Of a DNA stretch of 15,069 bases, positions 6,670-13,320 are shown piece by piece. This stretch comes from Candidatus Omnitrophota bacterium (GTDB taxonomy: Bacteria > NPL-UPA2 > BS750m-G34), in assembly GCA_016783345.1 (NCBI GenBank), contig JADHWT010000021.1, positions 1 to 15,069 on the forward strand. Direction: 5' to 3'. The notes below the pieces were generated by a model. The model did not search any database, was not told where the DNA came from, and worked only from the letters and a program-made list of their open reading frames with translations. Positions within the stretch are counted from its first letter, which is position 1; each line of letters begins with the position of its first letter. The position numbers and the translations under genes are program-made.

Positions 6670-7916
6670 TGAAGATAATAATATTGATGTGTATGTTGAG
6701 CTTGAATATCGTTATAGATAATAAACTCAGCCTCGATGAGTGTATCAGGATTTCTTTAACCAATTCCGATGAAGTAAAGATTGGGAATGAAAAAGAAAGA
6801 GATGCCCGCGAAGGTGTGAATGAATATCGGGCGCCCTATTGGCCAAAGATATCCTTTACGTCTGAAGCCCTCCTTGAGGAAAGGATGGAATATTCCTATT
6901 CCAATAATATTAAGGCAAGATGGGCTGTTTTTGATAGCGGAAAAAGGTCCGTTGGTCTAAAAAAGGCAGAGCAGGACTATCTCTCCTCTCAATGGCAAGA
7001 AAAATTTATTTCTCAGGAAGTAATTTTTTCTACTGCCTCTGCTTATATTCAAATGGCGCGATGTGAGGAGATTTGTCTTTTATCTCAGGAAGTACTGGCT
7101 GAAGAGAAAAGACGCCTGAAGATAGTCGAGGCAAAAAGTGAGGAAGGGATTGTCCCCAAACTTGATGTAGTAACTATTGAGGCAGAGATACGTCAGGCGC
7201 AGATTTCCCTGTCAAAGGCGCGTTCCGACCTTAAAACAAGCAGGGTTTTACTTAATCATGCCATGGGCCTTGACATGGATAAGGTTATAGAAATAGAAGA
7301 GATAGACCCGCCTTGGTGGAATGCATTGATAGATAAATATATGGATATTAAAGACTGCTTTAATAAGGCATTCCTTAACCGGATAGATTATAAGATAGCC
7401 GCGTGTAAATTGGAGAGAGAGCAGGCGAATTTGAAAGAGGTAGGCGCAGAGGCCGGACCGAAAATATTTTTAGATGCCGGTTATTATCCTTCTTCTATTC
7501 AATCCACAGAAAAAAGCAGCAATTTCGTTAGCGGTCTAACCTTGGATATTCCTTTGTTTGAGGGCGGGTTACGGAAGGCGCAGATTGAAAGGGCAAAGGC
7601 CCAGGTGGAAATTGTTAAATTTGAAAGACAAAAATTAAAGAAGGAAATCTATAAAGAGATTGCCGGCACTTACGAGAAATTGAGAAATCTGCAGGAGGGA
7701 CTACGACTGCAGGAGGAAAAACTTTCCCTTCTTTCAAAAAAGCTTGAGGCGCAAGAGAGTCTCTATAATGAAGGTATGACCGATATCAATAATCTCAATG
7801 ATGCCAATCAGGACTATGTAAACTGTAGATTGAAATTAACCGAGCTAAAATGTGATATCCTGCTCAGCTTTTTACTCCTCTTAAGAGAGATTGGAGTCGT
7901 TGAGGTTATCCTTTAA
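6669..7916 (+). CDS. TolC-family outer-membrane efflux/export channel
   Basis: A 415-residue protein made of two OEP-type repeats (about 15-200 and 225-410), with long amphipathic alpha-helices and the family start LSLDECIRISLTNS. The glycine-rich barrel strand NFVSGLTLDIPLFEGGLRKAQIERAKAQ in the second half is also typical. TolC trimers form a beta-barrel in the outer membrane with a periplasmic alpha-tunnel. The preferred ATG (6669) shares its A with the TGA stop of the adaptor gene; a GTG at 6666 is in frame just upstream. The hydrophobic N-terminus (KIIILMCMLSLNIVI) resembles a signal peptide but no clear A-x-A cleavage site is visible. It is the last gene of the exporter operon and is followed by a terminator. 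Confidence 0.88.
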   Translation: MKIIILMCMLSLNIVIDNKLSLDECIRISLTNSDEVKIGNEKERDAREGVNEYRAPYWPKISFTSEALLEERMEYSYSNNIKARWAVFDSGKRSVGLKKAEQDYLSSQWQEKFISQEVIFSTASAYIQMARCEEICLLSQEVLAEEKRRLKIVEAKSEEGIVPKLDVVTIEAEIRQAQISLSKARSDLKTSRVLLNHAMGLDMDKVIEIEEIDPPWWNALIDKYMDIKDCFNKAFLNRIDYKIAACKLEREQANLKEVGAEAGPKIFLDAGYYPSSIQSTEKSSNFVSGLTLDIPLFEGGLRKAQIERAKAQVEIVKFERQKLKKEIYKEIAGTYEKLRNLQEGLRLQEEKLSLLSKKLEAQESLYNEGMTDINNLNDANQDYVNCRLKLTELKCDILLSFLLLLREIGVVEVIL

Positions 7917-7960
7917 CTCTCTATCCTGCGAAAACATCTTGATTATATAGGAATTTATAT

Positions 7961-8014
7961 AAAGTGGACTTAAGCTATCGGCCAAGGGCCGATTTGGCTT
8001 GACACCACTTTTTT
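7961..8014 (+). terminator. Long imperfect hairpin terminator after the exporter operon
   Basis: A nested stem: AAAGTGG (7961-7967) with CCACTTT (8005-8011), AAGC (7972-7975) with GCTT (7997-8000), and ATCGGCC (7977-7983) with GGCCGAT (7987-7993) around the tip loop AAG. It ends in a run of six T (8009-8014). It lies 44 nt after the TolC stop and insulates comM from the sigma-54-controlled operon. Confidence 0.7.
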
Positions 8015-8036
8015 ATATTATTTTTATATTATTTTT
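8015..8036 (+). repeat. Two tandem copies of an 11-bp AT-only repeat
   Basis: The unit ATATTATTTTT occurs exactly twice (8015-8025 and 8026-8036), just downstream of the terminator and just upstream of the comM -35. T-tracts spaced 11 bp, close to one helical turn, would tend to curve the DNA. A function as an upstream promoter element is inference. Confidence 0.5.
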
Positions 8037-8040
8037 CTTT

Positions 8041-8068
8041 TTGAAAATTTTCAATAATGTGCTATCAT
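8041..8068 (+). promoter_or_regulatory. Putative comM promoter with palindrome over the -35
   Basis: TTGAAA (8041-8046), a 16-bp spacer, then TATCAT (8063-8068) with an extended TGC before it. The -10 ends 7 nt before the comM ATG, so the start of transcription would be at or next to the start codon; no Shine-Dalgarno is present. The -35 lies inside a perfect 14-bp palindrome, TTGAAAATTTTCAA (8041-8054), a possible repressor site. Confidence 0.55.
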
Positions 8069-8075
8069 TTTACGT

Positions 8076-9608
8076 ATGCTAGCCAAGGTATCCTCAGCTG
8101 CTACTTTTGGGATAGATGCGTATCTTGTTACCATAGAGGTAGATGCATCCAAGGGGCTGCCAACAGTAGTCATGGTGGGCTTACCAGAGGGAGCAGTAAG
8201 GGAGTCCAAAGACAGAGTAAGAACAGCTATACAGAACAGCGGATATGAGTTTCCCCTTCAGCGTATCACCGTTAATTTTGCTCCGGCAGATGTCCGCAAA
8301 GAAGGTTCTTCCTATGACCTCCCTGTTGCCCTGGGTATCTTAGCTACTCAGGGTTTCATTAAACAAGAAAAATTAAAGCAATTCGTTATCCTGGGAGAGC
8401 TCTCCTTAGACGGAGGCATCAGAAAAATCAATGGCGTCCTTCCTATAGCCCAGGCAGTCAGGCGCACTAAAAAGAGAGGTTTAATCATTCCCTGGGACAA
8501 TGCTCCTGAGGCAGCTATTGTAAGTCAAATTGAAGTATATCCGGTAAGAAATCTCTTAGAAGTAATCCGTTTTCTAAATGAAGAAATAGAGATAGAGAGA
8601 TTTACAATCGATGTAAAAGAGGTCTTCAGAGACGGCCAGGACTATGAAATAGATTTTGGTGATGTCAAGGGACAGGAGGAGGTAAAGAGGGCACTGGAGA
8701 TAGCAGCTGCCGGAGGCCATAATATCATCATGCTCGGCCCTCCTGGGTCAGGCAAGAGCATGATGGCCAAGAGGCTTCCCACGATACTGCCATCCCTTAC
8801 CGTGGAAGAGGCATTAGATACAACCAAGATCCACAGTGTAATGGGACTGCTTCCTCCAAAAAGGTCTCTCATTACAATCCGTCCTTTTCGCTCTCCTCAC
8901 CATACTATATCAGATGTAGGGCTCATAGGAGGAAGCCAGGATCCCCGGCCAGGAGAAGTGAGCCTTGCCCATCGTGGCGTTCTTTTTCTGGATGAGCTGC
9001 CTGAATTCAGGCGCAATGCCTTAGAGGTGCTCCGCCAGCCGCTTGAGGATGGGGTGGTGACTATTTCCAGGGTCAGGCGTTCTGTTACTTTCCCGGCAAG
9101 TGTGATGCTGGTAGCTGCTATGAATCCCTGCCCGTGCGGATATTATGGACACAGAAAAAAGGAGTGCCGCTGCACCCCTCCGGAGATCCAGCGTTATGTC
9201 TCAAAGATATCAGGGCCCCTGGTTGATCGGATTGACCTGCATGTGGAGGTCCCGAGTCTGAGTTTCCATGATATGACAAGGGAAGATAGATCTGAAGATT
9301 CAAAAGATATTAAGGCAAGGGTTATGCGGGCAAGAGAGATACAGAGAGAAAGATTTAAGAAAGAAAAGATCTTTACAAATGCCCAGATGAACACAAGACA
9401 GATAAAAAGATATTGCCAGATTGATAAAGAAGGGAAAGAGCTTATTCGCATGGCTATGGAGGAGCTTGGGTTGAGCGCCCGTGCCCACCATAGGATTCTT
9501 AAAGTCAGCCGTACCATTAGCGACCTGGCAGGAGAAGATTCTATAAAACCGGAATATGTAGCTGAGGCCATCCAGTACCGCCGCTTAGACAGAAGATACC
9601 TTTATTAG
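8076..9608 (+). CDS. comM: YifB/ComM-family AAA+ ATPase (Mg-chelatase-like)
   Basis: A 510-residue protein, the normal family length. It starts with the hallmark MLAKVSSAATFGIDAYLV, which fixes the ATG, and its N-terminal part (1-170) is the Lon-type S5-fold domain (GLPEGAVRESKDRVRTAI). The AAA+ domain contains Walker A GPPGSGKS (221-228), the RPFRSPHHT motif (269-277), Walker B VLFLDEL (302-308) and the Cys cluster NPCPCGYYGH...CRC (Cys352, 354, 365, 367). The C-terminal helical domain ends GLSARAHHRILKVSRTISDLAG. In naturally transformable bacteria ComM is a hexameric helicase that promotes branch migration during integration of incoming DNA. It appears to be monocistronic or to lead into glycerate kinase 28 nt downstream. 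Presence of comM alone does not prove competence, as the family is very widespread. Confidence 0.95.
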   Translation: MLAKVSSAATFGIDAYLVTIEVDASKGLPTVVMVGLPEGAVRESKDRVRTAIQNSGYEFPLQRITVNFAPADVRKEGSSYDLPVALGILATQGFIKQEKLKQFVILGELSLDGGIRKINGVLPIAQAVRRTKKRGLIIPWDNAPEAAIVSQIEVYPVRNLLEVIRFLNEEIEIERFTIDVKEVFRDGQDYEIDFGDVKGQEEVKRALEIAAAGGHNIIMLGPPGSGKSMMAKRLPTILPSLTVEEALDTTKIHSVMGLLPPKRSLITIRPFRSPHHTISDVGLIGGSQDPRPGEVSLAHRGVLFLDELPEFRRNALEVLRQPLEDGVVTISRVRRSVTFPASVMLVAAMNPCPCGYYGHRKKECRCTPPEIQRYVSKISGPLVDRIDLHVEVPSLSFHDMTREDRSEDSKDIKARVMRAREIQRERFKKEKIFTNAQMNTRQIKRYCQIDKEGKELIRMAMEELGLSARAHHRILKVSRTISDLAGEDSIKPEYVAEAIQYRRLDRRYLY

Positions 9609-9636
9609 AAATATATAACGCAATCAGTTAAATAAT

Positions 9637-10776
9637 ATGGTTAAAAGGCGGTTAAAGATATTAGTTTCACCCGCCGCATTTAAAGAATCTTTGAGTGCGT
9701 GGGAAGTATGCCGTGCTATAGAAAAGGGTATTTCCCGTGTTTTTCCTAATGCTACGATATACAAAGTCCCGCTAGCTGATGGAGGGCAGGGAACAGTAGA
9801 TGCGTTGGTTAAAGCTACAGGCGGATATACAGCTAAAAAGTATGTAACAGGCCCTTTAGGTAGAAAGGTATTTGCAAGGTATGGGCTGTTGGGTAAAAAA
9901 ACAGCTATAATAGAGATGTCTTCTGCTTCCGGACTTCATTTAGTTCCATTCAATAAAAGAAATCCACTTAATACTACTACTTTTGGCACGGGGGAATTAA
10001 TCCGAGCCTGTTTAGATAAAAAGTGTAATCATATTATGATTGGATTAGGGGACAGCGCTACTAATGATGGAGGCGTGGGCATGGCCCAGGCGTTAGGGAT
10101 TGAATTTAAAGACAAGCTTGATAGAAAAATCGGATGGGGCGGAAAGAATTTAAAAAAGATAGAATATATTGATATTAAACGCAAGGATGAAAGATTAAAA
10201 AAGGTAAAAGTTACTATTTTGTCTGATGTAAAAAATCCACTTTGTGGTTCGAGCGGGGCTGCCAGGGTCTTTTCACCACAGAAAGGAGCCAGTCCTGAAA
10301 TTGTTTTGGAATTAGAAAAGGGGCTTAAACATTTTGCAAAACTCATAAAAAGAGAGTTGGGGATTGATATCAAAGGCAAAACCGGAGCTGGAGCCGCAGG
10401 GGGGTTAGGTGCCGGTTTAATGGCATTTCTAGGAGCCAGAGCAGTATCAGGCATTGATTTAGTCATTAAATTTACCCGGCTGGAAAATTATATAAAAAAA
10501 GTTGATTTAATTATTACCGGTGAAGGGAAACTGGATAAACAGACTATTTATGGTAAGGCCCCAATGGGCGTTGCAAAGATAGCTAAGAGATATGATTGTC
10601 CTGTAATAGGTATAGGAGGCATGCTCGGAGATGGATATAGCCTTCTATACCGACAAGGATTTACCTCCCTTTTTTCTATTGTTGAAGGGCCGATTACTGT
10701 TGCGCAGGCTATGAAAGACGCAGAGCAATTATTGGTTAATGCATCTGAACGCATTGCAAGACTTATTGCAAAATGA
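9637..10776 (+). CDS. glxK: Glycerate 2-kinase (GlxK/GarK family)
   Basis: A 379-residue protein of the class I glycerate kinase family, usual length. It phosphorylates D-glycerate with ATP, giving 2-phosphoglycerate for lower glycolysis or serine metabolism in the cytoplasm. Recognisable segments are SPAAFKESLSAWEVCRAIEKG near the N-terminus, the active-site strand PLADGGQGT (45-53), the loop NTTTFGTGELI, GLGDSATNDGGVGMAQALG, the Gly/Ala-rich TGAGAAGGLGAGLMAFL and TGEGKLDKQT near residue 295. The usual PDSFKESL is here PAAFKESL. There is no Shine-Dalgarno before the ATG and no clear promoter in the 28-nt gap after comM, so it may be transcribed with comM. Its stop overlaps the start of the downstream protein kinase by 4 nt. 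Confidence 0.92.
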   Translation: MVKRRLKILVSPAAFKESLSAWEVCRAIEKGISRVFPNATIYKVPLADGGQGTVDALVKATGGYTAKKYVTGPLGRKVFARYGLLGKKTAIIEMSSASGLHLVPFNKRNPLNTTTFGTGELIRACLDKKCNHIMIGLGDSATNDGGVGMAQALGIEFKDKLDRKIGWGGKNLKKIEYIDIKRKDERLKKVKVTILSDVKNPLCGSSGAARVFSPQKGASPEIVLELEKGLKHFAKLIKRELGIDIKGKTGAGAAGGLGAGLMAFLGARAVSGIDLVIKFTRLENYIKKVDLIITGEGKLDKQTIYGKAPMGVAKIAKRYDCPVIGIGGMLGDGYSLLYRQGFTSLFSIVEGPITVAQAMKDAEQLLVNASERIARLIAK

Positions 10777-11582
10777 AAAAAAGGGAGCCGCGCTTTAATA
10801 TTACGTCCAAGATAGCTGAGGGAGGGATGGCTGAGATATATCTTGTTTATGATAAAAAACGTTATGGGGAAGTCGCCATGAAGAAATTGCTGGAGCGGCA
10901 TTGTCATAATCGCAAGATTATCAGAATGTTTTATCAGGAAGCCAGACTACTCTCCCGCCTCAATCATTCCAATATCTTGAAGGTCTATGAGGTTGGAAAG
11001 GATAATCAGCGTACGTTTGTATTAATGGAATACTTCAAAAGTTGTTCCTTAAAAGATGTGATTAAAAATACCCCCTTGTTTACCGTGTCTAAAGCTTTAG
11101 ATGTTTTATACCAGGTTGGATTGGCCTTAGATTATATCCATAGCTGCGGGATTATCCATTTAGACGTAAAGCCGGCCAATATCCTGGTAGACGATGCTCT
11201 AAAAACTAAGCTTGCTGATTTTGGCCTGGCCTCAACATTTTTTCAAGGAAGATTTCGTTTCACCAGACGTGTGGGAGGGACCCCAAGTTATATGTCCCCT
11301 GAGCAGATTAATGGCCGGGCAGTAGATAGACGTTCGGATATATATTCCTTTGGAGTGATGGCCTATGAGATTGTGACAGGCAGACTCCCTTTTTCCGGAG
11401 ACAATTTAAACGAGCTTTTGGCTAAACATGTCGGGAAGGTTTCTGCAAAGCCCCCTTCTGAATTTATTAGTGATATACCACAAGCTTTCGACGCAATAAT
11501 ATTAAAGTGCCTTGCAAAAGATAAAGATAGCCGCTATCAGGACATGTCGCATGTTCTGGCAGACATATCCCGTTTTAGATAA
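10773..11582 (+). CDS. Soluble Hanks-type Ser/Thr protein kinase
   Basis: A 269-residue protein that is only a kinase domain, with no membrane helix or extracellular sensor, so cytosolic. Motifs in order: glycine loop AEGGMAEIYLV (15-25), ATP lysine K37 (VAMKK), helix-C Glu56, catalytic loop HLDVKPANIL (129-138) with Asp131 and Asn136, DFG (149-151), GGTPSYMSPE (168-177) ending the activation segment, and DRRSDIYSFG (185-194). The usual HRD is HLD, so this is a non-RD kinase; such kinases often do not depend on activation-loop phosphorylation. All catalytic residues remain, so activity is expected. The ATG overlaps the glycerate kinase stop (ATGA) and lacks a Shine-Dalgarno, implying translational coupling. 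Substrate unknown. Confidence 0.92.
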   Translation: MKKREPRFNITSKIAEGGMAEIYLVYDKKRYGEVAMKKLLERHCHNRKIIRMFYQEARLLSRLNHSNILKVYEVGKDNQRTFVLMEYFKSCSLKDVIKNTPLFTVSKALDVLYQVGLALDYIHSCGIIHLDVKPANILVDDALKTKLADFGLASTFFQGRFRFTRRVGGTPSYMSPEQINGRAVDRRSDIYSFGVMAYEIVTGRLPFSGDNLNELLAKHVGKVSAKPPSEFISDIPQAFDAIILKCLAKDKDSRYQDMSHVLADISRFR

Positions 11583-11606
11583 AAAATAAAATAATTAAAA
11601 AATAAT

Positions 11607-11635
11607 TTGACTTTATTTGTAAAATGTGGTATATT
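11607..11635 (+). promoter_or_regulatory. Strong sigma-70 promoter of the porin gene
   Basis: TTGACT (11607-11612), a 17-bp spacer, then TATATT (11630-11635) with an extended TGG before it. The expected start near 11642 gives a leader of about 110 nt, unlike the leaderless genes elsewhere in the window. The surrounding DNA is very AT-rich, as expected for an upstream element. Confidence 0.7.
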
Positions 11636-11739
11636 TTATTAATTGTGCAGATGGCCGGAAAGGAGGGTAAGGAAATAATAAGGCCGCAGAGTAAAATTAG
11701 ACAAATAAATCAGTGAATAAAAAGGAATGGGAATGAAAA

Positions 11740-11745
11740 AAGGAG
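11740..11745 (+). promoter_or_regulatory. Shine-Dalgarno that decides the porin start
   Basis: AAGGAG, 5 nt before the ATG at 11751. The in-frame ATGs at 11727 and 11733 have weaker sites: AAAGGA touches the first directly, and AAGGA lies 6 nt before the second. Confidence 0.6.
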
Positions 11746-11750
11746 TAAAG

Positions 11751-13151
11751 ATGAAGTTAATAACCTTGATTTGCGCTTTAGCAGTAGCGTTATTTCTGAC
11801 ACCATCGCTTCATGCTGAAGTTCAAAATATAAAGGTTGGTGGAGACATCCAGGTCCATGCTGTCTCAGAGGAAGATATAGATCTAGATTCTTCTGCTTCT
11901 AGTTCAGGCGACACACCCAATGGCGGCGGTGATTATCTCACCAGCTATGTCCGCCTATATCTCTCGGCTGATCTAACTGACAATGTATCAGCCTTTATTC
12001 GTTTATTGAACGAAAGAGATTGGGGTGATGGAGTTACACTTGGTACTGCCGTACCTAATACTGGTGTAATTACTGCTACAGCACAGAGAGATGATCTAGA
12101 AATAGAGCTGGATCTTGCCTATGTGACATTTACAGATGTCCTGGGTTATCCATTAACCGTAACTGTAGGCCGTCAGGAGATCTTTATAGGTGAAGGATTC
12201 CTAATTGCCGATGGCGAAGCAAATACCTTAGGTGGCACGTATGAATATGACCTCAAGAAAGCATTTGATGCCATCACGGCTGCCATTGACCTTAGGCCCT
12301 TTACTTTAGCTCTTGTTGTGGCCAAGGCTGTCGAAGGGGTAACGCAAAATACAGACTGTGACCTTTACGGGATGAATCTAACTTACGATTATCTCGACCA
12401 GGCCACGTTTGATTTTGGCCTCTTTGCCACCAGTTATCATCCGGATTTGGTGACAAATGCCGGTACCGGCACAGTAAATGCCGCTGACGAAGACTGCTAC
12501 ACCGTTAGTGTCCGTGGTGAGGGAGAGCCTCTACCACAGCTTATCCCCGGACTTTTCCTTAAAGGCGAAGTCGCATATCAGTGGGGTGATAAGATCGAGT
12601 CAACAACAATCGCTGAGCGGGATGCTTGGGGTGGATATGGTGGCGCGGAGTATCTCTTCGATTTCTATATGGAACCCTACATTAAGACTTGTATGGTTAT
12701 CCTGACCGGAGATGATATCCATGGTGATGATAACTATGAGAAGTTTGAGCCGCTCTTTAGTGGCGAGACTTATGGTCTTATTGCCAATGATCGGGATCTC
12801 CTCGGTCTTAATGCAGCTACCAGGTATTCACGCAGTGACCTAACTGGTGAAGCCATGACTAATATGCGTATCTTTTCTTTAGGCGGTGGACTTAGACCTA
12901 CGGAGTCAACAAAGGTTGACTTAACCTGGTACAACTTTGATGTCCAGGATGAGTATGTCAACGCCAATGGGGATGGATTCGGTAATGAGTTAGATATCAC
13001 ATTTGATTATGACTATACCGAAGACGTACGGCTGGGTCTGACCATAGCCGTATTTAATCCCACTGGAGATGATCTGACCGTATCAGAGTCTACTATCCAG
13101 AGAAATGATACAGCTAGTCAGGTTGTAGGGTCTCTGAAAGTTAGCTTCTAA
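11751..13151 (+). CDS. Predicted outer-membrane beta-barrel protein (porin-like)
   Basis: A 466-residue exported protein. The start at 11751 gives a compact signal peptide, MKLITLICALAVALFLTPSLHA, cut before EVQ; upstream ATGs at 11733 and 11727 would only lengthen its basic end. The mature part is acidic, rich in Tyr, Asp and Gly, and made of alternating hydrophobic strands such as VRLYLSADLTDNVSAFIRLL, LTVTVGRQEIFIG and VRLGLTIAVF. It ends in Phe (VGSLKVSF), the usual barrel-assembly signal. The N-terminal pattern (SADLTDNVSAFIRLLNERDWGD) and mid-protein GRQE segment resemble the alginate-export/porin class of barrels. Strong promoter, strong Shine-Dalgarno and perfect terminator suggest high expression as a single gene. 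The exact substrate cannot be told; 'porin' is inference from fold and expression signals. Confidence 0.75.
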   Translation: MKLITLICALAVALFLTPSLHAEVQNIKVGGDIQVHAVSEEDIDLDSSASSSGDTPNGGGDYLTSYVRLYLSADLTDNVSAFIRLLNERDWGDGVTLGTAVPNTGVITATAQRDDLEIELDLAYVTFTDVLGYPLTVTVGRQEIFIGEGFLIADGEANTLGGTYEYDLKKAFDAITAAIDLRPFTLALVVAKAVEGVTQNTDCDLYGMNLTYDYLDQATFDFGLFATSYHPDLVTNAGTGTVNAADEDCYTVSVRGEGEPLPQLIPGLFLKGEVAYQWGDKIESTTIAERDAWGGYGGAEYLFDFYMEPYIKTCMVILTGDDIHGDDNYEKFEPLFSGETYGLIANDRDLLGLNAATRYSRSDLTGEAMTNMRIFSLGGGLRPTESTKVDLTWYNFDVQDEYVNANGDGFGNELDITFDYDYTEDVRLGLTIAVFNPTGDDLTVSESTIQRNDTASQVVGSLKVSF

Positions 13152-13176
13152 CTAAAGAGCTAATAGCAGGATACTC

Positions 13177-13210
13177 AAGAGCCCCAGGTTTTTTCCTGGG
13201 GCTCTTTTTT
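13177..13210 (+). terminator. Intrinsic terminator after the porin gene
   Basis: Perfect 12-bp arms AAGAGCCCCAGG (13177-13188) and CCTGGGGCTCTT (13195-13206) around a T6 loop, followed by a T-run to 13210. It starts 26 nt after the porin stop. Because the hairpin begins AAGA and ends in T, it could also work weakly on the other strand. Confidence 0.93.
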
Positions 13211-13227
13211 GATTTCGTTATTTGCAT

Positions 13228-13313
13228 GCCTCTGTGGCGGAATTGGTATACGCAACAGGTTGAGGGCCTGTGGCACTTGTGCCATCCCAGTTCAACTCTG
13301 GGCAGGGGCACCA
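13228..13313 (+). tRNA. tRNA-Leu, anticodon GAG
   Basis: An 86-nt class II tRNA including an encoded CCA. Acceptor GCCTCTG pairs with CAGGGGC (one G-T pair). The D arm has GCG/CGC with GG in the loop. The anticodon stem ACAGG/CCTGT encloses the loop TTGAGGG, anticodon GAG at 13262-13264, reading CUC and CUU. The long variable arm is GGCAC-TT-GTGCC and the T arm is CCCAG-TTCAACT-CTGGG. Discriminator A. The gene lies 17 nt after the porin terminator and no promoter is visible in that gap. The ychF start codon follows the CCA after only seven T. Confidence 0.97.
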
Positions 13314-13320
13314 TTTTTTT

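Noticed and set aside
4086..7916. Bacteriocin or RTX-type type I secretion locus
   Set aside because: There is no peptidase (C39) or C39-like domain on the ABC protein, no small double-glycine precursor and no repeat toxin nearby.
7999..8004. Perfect TTGACA as a comM -35 box
   Set aside because: It lies in the descending arm of the terminator hairpin. At 17 bp downstream there is only TTTTAT, and TATATT occurs at wrong distances (9 and 20 bp).
8057..8248. 63-codon plus-strand frame overlapping the comM start
   Set aside because: It is out of frame with the clear ComM N-terminus MLAKVSSAATFGIDAYLV and shows no coding character.
13270..13320. Longer ychF starting at GTG within the tRNA gene
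   Set aside because: The extra residues are translated tRNA sequence. The family N-terminus begins directly at the ATG at 13321.
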